This document shows, one piece after another, positions 19,046 to 27,005 of a stretch of DNA of 64,000 bases (the stretch's first letter is position 1; each line of letters opens with the position of its first letter). The DNA comes from CAWDXG01 sp963822115 (lineage in GTDB: Bacteria; Myxococcota_A; Polyangia; Polyangiales; Polyangiaceae): NCBI GenBank assembly GCA_963822115.1, contig CAWGGM010000004.1, forward strand, positions 62,001 through 126,000, written 5' to 3'. The position numbers and the translations under genes are program-made. Under the pieces are notes generated by a model. That model ran no database searches. It was given only the letters and a program-made list of their open reading frames with translations, and was not told the origin of the DNA.

Positions 19046-19485
19046 TGCCTGATCTGCGAGAGCTGTACCAGGAGATGGTCCTCGACCACGGGCGCCATCC
19101 ACGCAACTTCCACGCCATCGAGGGGGCCAACCGCGAGGCGGAGGGATACAACCCGCTGTGCGGCGACAAGCTCAAGCTGGAGCTGCGCATCGAGGACGGC
19201 ATTGTCCGCGACGTCGGCTTCACGGGCGCGGGCTGTGCAATCTCCACGGCGTCCGCGTCGACGATGACCGAGACAATCAAGGGGCGGACCGTGGAAGAGG
19301 TCAAAGCGATGTTCGAGGGCTTCCACGCGCTGGTGACCGGACAGACCGTGCAGCTCGAGCTGCCGAAGAAACTCCGGGTCTTCAGCGGCGTGGCGGCCTA
19401 TCCGATGCGTGTCAAGTGCGCGACCCTGGCCTGGCACACGCTGCACGCCGCACTCGAAGGCCAAAATGCCGCCACGACGGAGTAG
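19045..19485 (+). CDS. sufU: Sulfur-relay protein SufU
   Basis: The 146-residue protein has the SufU signature: LYQEMVLDHGRHPRNF, then three Cys in NPLCGDK, GAGCAIS and RVKCATLAWH, plus the Asp of CGD, the set that binds zinc in SufU. The extra spacer between the second and third Cys distinguishes SufU from IscU. It accepts persulfide from SufS and hands it to SufB. Confidence 0.94.
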   Translation: MPDLRELYQEMVLDHGRHPRNFHAIEGANREAEGYNPLCGDKLKLELRIEDGIVRDVGFTGAGCAISTASASTMTETIKGRTVEEVKAMFEGFHALVTGQTVQLELPKKLRVFSGVAAYPMRVKCATLAWHTLHAALEGQNAATTE

Positions 19486-19487
19486 GA

Positions 19488-19943
19488 ATGTACGCAGAAT
19501 CGAAATCACAGCCCGAGATGCTGGATGCCGAGGGCGCAAGGCGTAAGCTCGATGTCGTGAACGCCTACGAAGACGAGACAGGCGACGACTACGTGCTGGA
19601 GGGCGATGGCTTCGCCCCCACGCCGGGACAGGTGGACCGCGAACACCTGACCGCCGCGCTGCTGGACCAGCTGCGTACCGTACGCGATCCGGAAATCCCG
19701 CTCGATATCGTCGCGCTGGGCCTGGTCTACAGCCTGGACGTGAGCGAGGACGGCGACGTGCACGTGCGCATGTCGCTGACCGCGCCGGCTTGCCCCGTCG
19801 CGGGCGAGCTGGTGCAGCAGGTCCACGACAAGCTGCTGTCCACGCGCGGCGTCTCGCACGCGAAGACGGAGCTCGTGTGGGACCCGCCCTGGACGATGGA
19901 TCGCCTGGACGACACAGCAAAGCTCGCGCTGGGGCTCCTGTAG
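19488..19943 (+). CDS. SufT/MIP18 (DUF59) family Fe-S assembly factor
   Basis: The 151-residue protein starts at the ATG two bases after the sufU stop. An acidic, variable N-terminus of about 50 residues precedes the DUF59 domain: LLDQLRTVRDPEIPLDIVALGLVYSL, MSLTAPACPVAGELVQQV and VWDPPWTMDRLDDTAKLALG. This matches SufT, which helps mature Fe-S proteins under high demand. It is part of the suf operon. Confidence 0.9.
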   Translation: MYAESKSQPEMLDAEGARRKLDVVNAYEDETGDDYVLEGDGFAPTPGQVDREHLTAALLDQLRTVRDPEIPLDIVALGLVYSLDVSEDGDVHVRMSLTAPACPVAGELVQQVHDKLLSTRGVSHAKTELVWDPPWTMDRLDDTAKLALGLL

Positions 19944-19987
19944 ACGCCGCTTGCGCGGGCCCCGTGCGGCTCTACATTTGGAAGTAG

Positions 19988-20365
19988 ATGGAACAGGCCA
20001 CCCACAGCGACGAACCGCGCGTCCGGGTCACGCCCGAAGCCGTGGAGTACGCGAAGAAGAAGCGCGCCGAAATCGGCAAGCCCACGGCGGCCCTTCGCAT
20101 TGGCGTCAAGGGCGGCGGCTGCGCCGGGCTGACCTATGTAACGGATTTCACGGACGAGCCGCCGCGCGAGCGCGACCTGATCTACGATTTCGGTGGTCTG
20201 CCGGTGTACGTGGACACGCGCAGCCTGCGCTACATCGAGGGCAGCGAGCTCGCCTACGAGAAGACGCTGATGTACCAGGGCTTTCGTTTCCACAATCCGC
20301 TCGAGGAGTCGACCTGCGGCTGCGGCATGACGTTCAGCGTCAAGAAGGAGCTGAAGACCCTCTAG
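19988..20365 (+). CDS. sufA: A-type Fe-S carrier protein (SufA/IscA/HesB family)
   Basis: The 125-residue protein carries the three conserved Cys of A-type carriers: one in VKGGGCAGLTYV and two in STCGCGMTF near the C-terminus. It lies 44 bases after the sufT-like gene on the same strand and is the probable last gene of the operon. It would carry or deliver Fe-S clusters. ErpA or IscA naming cannot be excluded from sequence. Confidence 0.92.
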   Translation: MEQATHSDEPRVRVTPEAVEYAKKKRAEIGKPTAALRIGVKGGGCAGLTYVTDFTDEPPRERDLIYDFGGLPVYVDTRSLRYIEGSELAYEKTLMYQGFRFHNPLEESTCGCGMTFSVKKELKTL

Positions 20366-20421
20366 GCAGTCGCCCCCGACGCCTCGACAAAACGATTGCG
20401 GGGCGCTGCTTTTCGTAGTCT

Positions 20422-21318
20422 ATGGCGGCAATGCTTCGAACGACCAGGGTGCCGGCAGCGGTAGCCCTCGTGGTGTGCGCGACTCTGTGCGCGTGCAGCT
20501 CGTCAAACAGCAACAACGGCGGCAGCAGCGGTGCCGGTGGCAGCAGCGCGGGCGGCGCAGGCGGCACGGGCGGCACCAGTTACGTCATCCCGGATCTGTG
20601 CGTGACGAAGACGCCTTCGTCGGATGTCGCGGATATCTCGGGGCACTGGGCGTTCCAGACCGTCGGCTCGCAGGTGGTGCAGGCGCCCGCCATCGCGAAG
20701 CCCTTCCACACGCGGGTTGTCAGCCTGCTTCTGGTCGACCTGATGCAGAACGCCGGGAACGTCATCATGAAGGCGTCGTACTGCGCACAGAGAGTCGACA
20801 CCGACTCGAAGATCGTCCAGACCGTGCTGCCCGACGCGTTCGTCAAGGCGCTCGCACCCTACACCCGCAATGCCACGTACGAGATGATCGGAGGCATGCG
20901 ACATTTCAAGTCACCGGACTTCCCCGAGGTGCTCGGCGCCAAGCTCGCGGACCCGATGAACGACGCGCTGCCCACCGACGCGACCGACAGCCGGGTGTTC
21001 GATCAGGACAACGATGGCAACCCCGGCATGACCGTCAAGATCACCGGCCTCATCAGCGGCAGCGCGGACGTCGTGCAGCGCCTCACGTCGTCCTACGACG
21101 GCCTCGCCGTCGACAAGGATCACCTGCAGGGCAAGCTCGGCTTCAAGTCGGAGCAGAACATCCTCGACTCGAACCCGGCAGCCATCAAGAACCAGTCACC
21201 GAAGGGCTCGCCCGACCCCGTCGCGTGCAACAGCCACTTCGACGCCGTGCGACTGCCGGCGAGCGCCGACTGCCAGTACATCCTGGACAACGTCGCCAAG
21301 CTGTTTTCGACCAACTAG
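20422..21318 (+). CDS. Predicted lipoprotein with a Ca-binding-like Asp loop
   Basis: The 298-residue protein has a lipoprotein signal (ALVVCATLCACSSS) and a Gly/Ser/Ala tether to about residue 55. The rest is a secreted domain of unknown type with a D-x-D-N-D-G-N loop (FDQDNDGNPGMTVKI) like an EF-hand or dockerin calcium site. Four Cys after the lipobox are paired loosely and may form disulfides. Similar lipoproteins are frequent in Polyangia-like genomes. It is likely surface exposed; function unknown. Confidence 0.72.
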   Translation: MAAMLRTTRVPAAVALVVCATLCACSSSNSNNGGSSGAGGSSAGGAGGTGGTSYVIPDLCVTKTPSSDVADISGHWAFQTVGSQVVQAPAIAKPFHTRVVSLLLVDLMQNAGNVIMKASYCAQRVDTDSKIVQTVLPDAFVKALAPYTRNATYEMIGGMRHFKSPDFPEVLGAKLADPMNDALPTDATDSRVFDQDNDGNPGMTVKITGLISGSADVVQRLTSSYDGLAVDKDHLQGKLGFKSEQNILDSNPAAIKNQSPKGSPDPVACNSHFDAVRLPASADCQYILDNVAKLFSTN

Positions 21319-21322
21319 CCGA

Positions 21323-21391
21323 AGCCGGGGCGGGCCTCACGGCAGGCGTGGCGTATCCTCGTGTGACAAGCGGCTGCCAGGACCCGCCAGA
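21323..21391. repeat. Intergenic dispersed repeat, copy 1
   Basis: This segment shares two blocks with a second copy at 38683-38757: GCCGGGGCGGGC followed by CT or TT, and AAGCGGCTGCCAGGACC then C or T then GCCAGA. The DNA between the blocks differs. Both copies lie just 3' of a minus-strand gene, here ending one base from the stop of the porin-like gene. Confidence 0.55.
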
Positions 21392-22864
21392 CTATCTGGG
21401 TAGTCTGAGCGCGACGCCTCCGCCGAGCATCCAGCCCTGCGCGGACCAGCCGGGATAGCCCGGGTTGTTGGTCTGCAGGCCCTGGGCCCCGGGTAGCGGC
21501 TGGTTCTTCACGATGTCCGTGGCGTTGTCCGGCACTTCGTCGATGACGGGGTGGGCGGCAGCCGGACTCTTCACGACCGAGCGCTTCAGGAGCAGCTGTC
21601 CGCTCAGGTAGAAACCCATGCCGAAGCTCGCACCGAGCACCGAGGTCGGTGTGTCGAACGCCAGGCTCGCGACGATCCTGGAGCTGTCGACGTAGTTGGT
21701 GCGACCGGTCTGGTCCGGCACGGGCGACGGCACGTAGCCGAGATCGGCGGAAACGCGTTGCCGGCCCAGGTCCAGCGCACCGCCGAGAGTCGGCGAGATG
21801 GTGTCGTGCCAGGCGTCGAGCGGCCTTTCGTTGTGGCGATCGCGGTACTGCGACCAGCGCGTCAGCACTGCCTGGGCACCGATCTGCCAGTTCTTGCCCA
21901 GCCCGTGCGGCCGGCTCGAGTAGCTACCGCCGATGGTGACGCGCAGCGGTTCGTAGCCCTGGGAGAAGTGATAGATCTGCTTGATGGAGTTCTGCCCTGC
22001 CGGGTAGGTGTAGTTCCAGAAGCGCAGATCATTCTGTCCGTCGGTGTTCATGGACGTCGCCATGTGGACCAGCATCGTCAGCTGGAGGTGCTCCGATGGC
22101 TGGGTCAGGACAGAGAAATACGGCGCGGCTGTTGTAGCCGTGCGGATGTTCGGACCTAGCAAGACCACGCTCTGGTCACCCGCGTCGGGGACATAGACGG
22201 CCATGTCGGTGCGCGTGCCGATCGAGATGTCCGCACCGCCACCGACCGACAGCCAGTCGTTGAGCCGGCTGCCGAGGGCTACCGCAAAGGTGGTCGTCGT
22301 CTTGCGGTCACCGAGCAGCTCGTAGTGCAGCTGGTTGGTGAAGTACTGCGAACGCTCGTCGGAGAAGAAGCCGTGCTGCTCGAGAAAGCTGTGCAGCGGC
22401 AGGAGCGTGTAGAAGCCGAACACCATCCGCTCGCCGAATATCGGACGCACGACCCCGAGCGCGGCATAGCCGGTCGTGTCCCGCACGAGCGTGTTCTGGC
22501 GCGGATTGACCAGCTCCGCGGTCGGCAGCGGACGCAGGCCCAGCGGCTGGGTCGCGCCCCCCGGACCTCCGAGCTGCGCGTTGTAGATCGACTCCGGCAC
22601 ATCGACGCCCGGCGGCCGTGGCAAAAGATCGATGCTGGTGTGCGTGATCAGCACGAAGTAGCCGGCTTCGGTCGTGGCCGGCGTGTCGGGCAACAGGGCC
22701 GGGTTGAAGTACGCGACCGCCGCGCCCCGCCCCAACACGCGCGCGCTCATGCTGTTCGTGCTGGTGGGCGCACCGATCAGCTCCAGCGTCGCGCCCGCGC
22801 GTGCAACAGGTGCTGCGAAGAGCAGTGACACCGCAACAGCAACGGCAGGCCCGAGGTCCCGCAT
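21392..22864 (-). CDS. Outer-membrane beta-barrel protein, FadL/OmpP1-like
   Basis: The 490-residue protein starts at the ATG at 22864, which gives a clean Sec signal (VAVAVSLLFAAPVARAGA). Early segments resemble the FadL/OmpP1 family: a Ser/Asn-rich NSMSARVLGRGAAVAYFNPALLP. The rest alternates hydrophobic and polar residues as in barrel strands (VVFGFYTLLPLH, KTTTTFAVALGSRLNDWLSVGGGADISIG). The end has aromatic and Gly-rich strands (GWMLGGGVALRLPR). FadL-type channels take up hydrophobic compounds, including aromatics, so a role in supplying the aromatic pathway downstream is possible but unproven. Confidence 0.65.
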   Translation of the reverse strand: MRDLGPAVAVAVSLLFAAPVARAGATLELIGAPTSTNSMSARVLGRGAAVAYFNPALLPDTPATTEAGYFVLITHTSIDLLPRPPGVDVPESIYNAQLGGPGGATQPLGLRPLPTAELVNPRQNTLVRDTTGYAALGVVRPIFGERMVFGFYTLLPLHSFLEQHGFFSDERSQYFTNQLHYELLGDRKTTTTFAVALGSRLNDWLSVGGGADISIGTRTDMAVYVPDAGDQSVVLLGPNIRTATTAAPYFSVLTQPSEHLQLTMLVHMATSMNTDGQNDLRFWNYTYPAGQNSIKQIYHFSQGYEPLRVTIGGSYSSRPHGLGKNWQIGAQAVLTRWSQYRDRHNERPLDAWHDTISPTLGGALDLGRQRVSADLGYVPSPVPDQTGRTNYVDSSRIVASLAFDTPTSVLGASFGMGFYLSGQLLLKRSVVKSPAAAHPVIDEVPDNATDIVKNQPLPGAQGLQTNNPGYPGWSAQGWMLGGGVALRLPR

Positions 22865-22937
22865 TGGCCGCCAGCATAGTAGATGGGCGGAGTGATCGCG
22901 ACCCTCCACGACAGGGCGCCGCAAAAGGCCCCCCGGA

Positions 22938-24278
22938 TCAGACGAGCGGTTCGAGAGTGGCCGCGAAGTGCCGCAGCAACGGCGGCTCTTTCGCGATGCG
23001 GTAGCCCGGAAGGCGATCAAGCCGCTGCGCAACGCGCTGGGCCGTCTCTATCACCCAGTCGACGTGCGAAGCGGTGTACACACGGCGCGGCAGGGCCAGG
23101 CGCACCAGCTCGTGGCGGGCCGCGTCGCCGAACATGAGTGTCCCGATCTCGACCGTACGCACACCGCCCTCGAGAAATAGCTCGACCGCGAGCGCCTGGG
23201 CCGGCAGCTGCTCGGGCGGGATGTGCGGCAACGCACGCGCCGCGTCGATAAACACGGCATGCCCGCCCGGCGGCTCGACGATCGGCAGCCCGGCTTCGCG
23301 GATCCCGTGAGCGAGGTAGGCGACGGTAGCTTCGCGGTAGCGCAGATAGTCCGGGTCGAGCGCCTCCTCCAGACCGACGCCCATCGCCTCCAGGTCGCGA
23401 CCTGCAAGACCGCCGTAGGTCGGAAAACCTTCGGTCAGGATGAGCAGCGTCCGGAAGCGTTCCGCCCAGTCGTCGCGATGCGTGGCGAGGATGCCGCCGA
23501 TATTGACGATGCCGTCCTTCTTGGCGCTCAGCGTGCAGCCGTCGGCCAGGCGGAACATCTCGTGGGCGATCTCGGCGGGCGTGCGCTCGCCCTGGCCCGC
23601 TTCGCGGCGGCGGACAAGCCAGGCGTTTTCGGCGAAGCGTGCGGCGTCGAGGAACAGCGGCACCTTGAAGCGATCGCACAGCGCGCGCACCGCCTTGAGG
23701 TTCTCGAGCGACACCGGCTGTCCACCAGCCGCGTTGTTGGTGAGCGTGACCATCACGAGCGGCACGTGCTGCTGTCCCGAAAGGACCCGCTCGAGCGCCG
23801 CCAGATCCATGTTTCCACCAAACGCGTCGGTGCTTCCGACCGGGATGTCGTGCGCTACGCCTCCCACGTGCTCCAGGTTCGCCCGTGTGGTGTCGAAGTG
23901 CGTGTTGTTCGGAACGAGGTCACCCGGCTTCACGACCGCTTCGAACAGGATGCGCTCGGCCGCTCGCCCCTGGTGCGTAGGCAGGATGTGCCGGTAGCCC
24001 GTCAGCCGCCGGACGATCGTCTCGAAGTGCTCGTAGGATCGGCTGCCCGCGTAGGACTCGTCGCCGCTGAGCAGTCCCGCCCACTGCCGGTCGCTCATGG
24101 CGCCCGTCCCGGAATCGGTCAGAAGATCGATGGTGACCTTCTGCGCGGCGATCTTGAACAGGTTGTAGCCCGCCTGCCGGAGCAGCCCGCGGCGTTCGGC
24201 CTGCGTGGTGAACGGGATGGGCTCGACGGCCTTGATCCGGAACGGTTCGACGATCGTCTTGAAGGGCGTCTCGGTCAT
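22938..24278 (-). CDS. tnaA: Tryptophanase (L-tryptophan indole-lyase)
   Basis: The 446-residue protein is a beta-eliminating lyase of the tryptophanase/tyrosine phenol-lyase family: ILPTHQGRAAERI, TNNAAGGQPVSLENLKAVR, FLDAARFAENAW and the PLP Lys in LSAKKDGIVNIGG. Two positions separate the two activities. Where tyrosine phenol-lyase has Thr and Arg, this protein has Asp129 in HFDTTR and Ile in VEIGTL, as tryptophanase does. It would convert tryptophan to indole, pyruvate and ammonia. Overall residues elsewhere (EMFRLADGCT, YGGLAGRDLEAM) are also shared with phenol-lyases, so the call rests on those two sites. Confidence 0.82.
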   Translation of the reverse strand: MTETPFKTIVEPFRIKAVEPIPFTTQAERRGLLRQAGYNLFKIAAQKVTIDLLTDSGTGAMSDRQWAGLLSGDESYAGSRSYEHFETIVRRLTGYRHILPTHQGRAAERILFEAVVKPGDLVPNNTHFDTTRANLEHVGGVAHDIPVGSTDAFGGNMDLAALERVLSGQQHVPLVMVTLTNNAAGGQPVSLENLKAVRALCDRFKVPLFLDAARFAENAWLVRRREAGQGERTPAEIAHEMFRLADGCTLSAKKDGIVNIGGILATHRDDWAERFRTLLILTEGFPTYGGLAGRDLEAMGVGLEEALDPDYLRYREATVAYLAHGIREAGLPIVEPPGGHAVFIDAARALPHIPPEQLPAQALAVELFLEGGVRTVEIGTLMFGDAARHELVRLALPRRVYTASHVDWVIETAQRVAQRLDRLPGYRIAKEPPLLRHFAATLEPLV

Positions 24279-24345
24279 GCGTTGCCTATTTCCAGAATTG
24301 TTGGCGCGACACCAGATCAGCCATGACGATGGTCATCGACCGGCG

Positions 24346-25851
24346 TCACTTTGGCGCCCAAGCGTAATTTCCCTGGACACTGGCTAGCGCGTCCGCGTAG
24401 GGAACGCTCGCGTTGGCGGGCTCGTTAGCCGGTTGCATCTCCACGTCGTGGGCAGCGCACCGGAATTCGACCGCGCCGCCCTTGCGCGACGCGCTGACCG
24501 CATGGCCGTCGCACAGGATCTTCACGTCGTAGGGATACACGAGCCGGGGCGCGCCCAGTTCGAAGTCACCCTCGGTGCCGTCGGCCTGGAGCGAGAAGAC
24601 GCGGGTCCCAGGGTCGAAGTGAAACCCCGAGAAGCTGCCAGGAACGGCGTGCGGAAACGGGCGCGCGAACAGCACGATACCGGGCGGACGCAGCTTGCCC
24701 CGGCCGAACGAGCCATCCGGGTTCTTCACCTTGTCGAACAGTCCCCAACACGCACCGCCGTTGTTGTCGCAGCCCCATTCCTCGTAGCACCACATCGACC
24801 ACGACAGCCCGAGCTTGTCCGCAACGCCGAACGCGGCGTCCGACCACTGGTAGCCGTACCTGGTGTCGATGCTCGAGCCCATCTCGCCAATCAAGAGACC
24901 GGCGCCGTAGGTTTTCGCCTCGTCGCGCGTGGCGCTCATGCTCTTGTCGAGCCGCGCAACGTCTCCTACCACCCACGGATTCACACTCGCGACAAGACCG
25001 GTGTAGATGTGTGGCGCGTACACGGCATTCGAGTCGAAGAACTTTCCCTCGGGCGTGTACGCATCGGCAATATTGCGCCGCGCGTCCGGCTCGAAGAAGA
25101 TCGGCACTTCCTTCCAGTGCGCGCGGATGGTCTTCGTCGCGCGCTGGTAGAAGGCCCACAGCCGGCCGCTGTCCGGGAATTCGGTCGGCTCGTTCATGAT
25201 CTCGATGCCGACGACTCCGGGCTGTCCGCGCAGGGCGTCCATCAGGCGGCCGAGCATGTCCAGGTACGACTTCTGCAGGTCGTCTTTCCGGTCGTAGAAG
25301 GCCTGGTAGTTCGCGTTGATACCGGGCTGGAATGGATTCGAGCCTCCGCCACTGCTGCCGTCCGCTGGAGGCAAGGGCGGCGCGTGGGCCCACAGCGGCG
25401 CGCCGTCGTCGCCAACGAAGCGCGACCAGCCATCCTGGTGCAGATCCACGAGCGTGTAGATGCCGGCAGCGTGGCAGTCGGAGATCAGCGACTTTATCTC
25501 GTCGATAACCGCCGGGTCGAACTTGTGCGGCGTGGGTTCGAGCAGCGACCAGTTGAGCGGGAAGCGGATGAAATCCATCCCGAAGTCGTCGGCGAGGCGA
25601 CGGCAGTCGTCGGCCGTGAACGGCGGCAGCGGCCTGTACCGCTGCGAAACGTCGAAGATGCCCTTCTTGCGGAAATTCACGCCGCGCAGCATCACCTGCC
25701 GGCCGTCCGCATCGCGAAAAGCGGTGCCGTCGGGGTGCAGAGCCACGGGTGCAGCAGGCGGCCCGGCGGGCGTGGTGTTCTTGCCCGAACAGGCAGAGAG
25801 CACCACGAGCGCGACAGCCAGAACAAAGCGGAACGAAGCGGACCAGGTCAT
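24346..25851 (-). CDS. GH5 endoglycoceramidase-like lipoprotein
   Basis: The 501-residue protein has a lipoprotein signal (LAVALVVLSACSGKN). The GH5 barrel shows VMLRGVNFRKKG, FIRFPLNWSLLEP, YTLVDLHQDGWSR, the acid/base Glu in VGIEIMNEPTEF, VYAPHIYTG and the nucleophile Glu in LLIGEMGS. HQDGWSR and the C-terminal beta domain (LVYPYDVKILCDG) fit endoglycoceramidase-type enzymes, as does the paralogue at 6475-7941. Two such enzymes suggest attack on eukaryotic glycolipids by a predator or saprophyte, which is inference. It lies downstream of the gene pair starting near 26883. Confidence 0.82.
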   Translation of the reverse strand: MTWSASFRFVLAVALVVLSACSGKNTTPAGPPAAPVALHPDGTAFRDADGRQVMLRGVNFRKKGIFDVSQRYRPLPPFTADDCRRLADDFGMDFIRFPLNWSLLEPTPHKFDPAVIDEIKSLISDCHAAGIYTLVDLHQDGWSRFVGDDGAPLWAHAPPLPPADGSSGGGSNPFQPGINANYQAFYDRKDDLQKSYLDMLGRLMDALRGQPGVVGIEIMNEPTEFPDSGRLWAFYQRATKTIRAHWKEVPIFFEPDARRNIADAYTPEGKFFDSNAVYAPHIYTGLVASVNPWVVGDVARLDKSMSATRDEAKTYGAGLLIGEMGSSIDTRYGYQWSDAAFGVADKLGLSWSMWCYEEWGCDNNGGACWGLFDKVKNPDGSFGRGKLRPPGIVLFARPFPHAVPGSFSGFHFDPGTRVFSLQADGTEGDFELGAPRLVYPYDVKILCDGHAVSASRKGGAVEFRCAAHDVEMQPANEPANASVPYADALASVQGNYAWAPK

Positions 25852-25927
25852 GGACCTGCTCCGAGCGTATCATGCGCCGCGGGCTGCAGCGCCGCTCGAA
25901 CCACGGCGCTGCAGGGGAGCGGTGTTC

Positions 25928-26416
25928 TCAGCGCGCTTGCCCGAGATCGAGCTCGAGACACAGCCGCGGCGCGGGACGGAAACCAGCGTGCTGGAAGAAA
26001 CCGATCAGGCCGACGTGGTCCCACTCCACCTCGGTCTCGATCTTGGCAATCCCGAGGCCGCGCAGGTTCGTGCCGAGTTGGTTGAGCAACGCCTTGCCGA
26101 CGCGGTGTCCTGCGAACGCCGGCGAGACGCCCAGCGAGTCCAGGATAGCGACGGGTTCCGGCAAACCGAACTCGCCATAGTACAGCCGCCCCATCATGAA
26201 GCCGGCCGGCTCGCCTTTGACGAAGGCTGCAAGCGAGATGCGCACTCCTGTGTCCTGGGAGCTTTCGGCGAGCTTGACGCGATAATACTCGCGCCGCGAG
26301 CGGCCGCTGTGTTGCTGATCGATGCGCACAACCCAGTCGAGATCCTCCTGGGTCAGTGTGCGGACCTCCACATGATCGGTATCCAGGGTGCCCGGCTGCC
26401 GGTCGAGCTCATCCAT
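25928..26416 (-). CDS. GNAT-family N-acetyltransferase
   Basis: The 162-residue protein starts at the ATG at 26416 behind a GGAGG. It has the GNAT core: VRTLTQEDLDWVVRID, AAFVKGEPAGFMMGRLYYG, the acetyl-CoA loop LGVSPAFAGHRVGKALLNQL and IAKIETEVEWDHVGLIGFFQHAGF. Substrate is unknown; RimI-like or small-molecule acetylation are both possible. It follows the hemerythrin-like gene by 26 bases and is probably in the same operon. Confidence 0.85.
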   Translation of the reverse strand: MDELDRQPGTLDTDHVEVRTLTQEDLDWVVRIDQQHSGRSRREYYRVKLAESSQDTGVRISLAAFVKGEPAGFMMGRLYYGEFGLPEPVAILDSLGVSPAFAGHRVGKALLNQLGTNLRGLGIAKIETEVEWDHVGLIGFFQHAGFRPAPRLCLELDLGQAR

Positions 26417-26442
26417 GCTGCCTCCTGTTTCTCGCTGTCGGT

Positions 26443-26883
26443 TCAGTCGACCGAAACATCGCGCAAGCGCGCCCACTGCTGGCCCATGCGCTGGAGCGTC
26501 TCCTCGTCGACCGTCTCGACGGCCACGGGGAGAACGATTTCCTCTTCCTTCTGGAAGTGCTCGCGCGCAACGTCGATCATTTCCTGCACCCTACCGCGAA
26601 GCAGCTCGAGCTCGGAAATGGAGCGTATCCCACTGAACAGCTCGTCGATCTGCTCGTGCTCGGTGCGCATGGCGGCCAACGGGCCACCGCTCTGGCGCGA
26701 TTCCAGGCGCGGAAACAGGAGCTCGTCCTCCACCTTGGCGTGGCTGACGAGCACCGGAGCCAGCAGCTCCATGGCGGTCTGGAGCGCCACCACGGAGTGG
26801 GTTTCCGCGATCATCTCTTCGAGCCGATCGAAGAGCGCATAGAAAACAGCATGCTCCGCCAGGAGCGCATCGGTTATCCTCAT
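26443..26883 (-). CDS. Hemerythrin HHE-domain protein
   Basis: The 146-residue helical protein has the spaced ligands of a di-iron hemerythrin-like fold: His in LAEHAVFYALFD, H-x-x-x-E in SHAKVEDELLFP, His in RTEHEQIDELF and H-x-x-x-E in EHFQKEEEIVLP. Such proteins bind oxygen or respond to NO and redox stress. It is the first gene of a short operon with the GNAT gene and is divergent from the receiver-PilZ gene. Confidence 0.88.
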   Translation of the reverse strand: MRITDALLAEHAVFYALFDRLEEMIAETHSVVALQTAMELLAPVLVSHAKVEDELLFPRLESRQSGGPLAAMRTEHEQIDELFSGIRSISELELLRGRVQEMIDVAREHFQKEEEIVLPVAVETVDEETLQRMGQQWARLRDVSVD

Positions 26884-26960
26884 CTATGGATCCTCTGCAC
26901 CAAGTCTGGCGCCAGGGGACCCGTTGACCAATGACACACGTCAGGGCCGCGCCCCCGGAC

Positions 26961-26991
26961 TTGACGAGCGTCATTTGACAGTGGCTATCAT
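26961..26991 (+). promoter_or_regulatory. Possible sigma-70-type promoter of the receiver-PilZ gene
   Basis: TTGACG at 26961-26966 and TATCAT at 26986-26991 are separated by 19 bases, slightly long. Transcription would begin only a few bases before the ATG at 27006. A nearby TTGACA at 26975 lacks a matching -10. Confidence 0.3.
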
Positions 26992-27005
26992 CACGCCCCC
27001 TCCGG

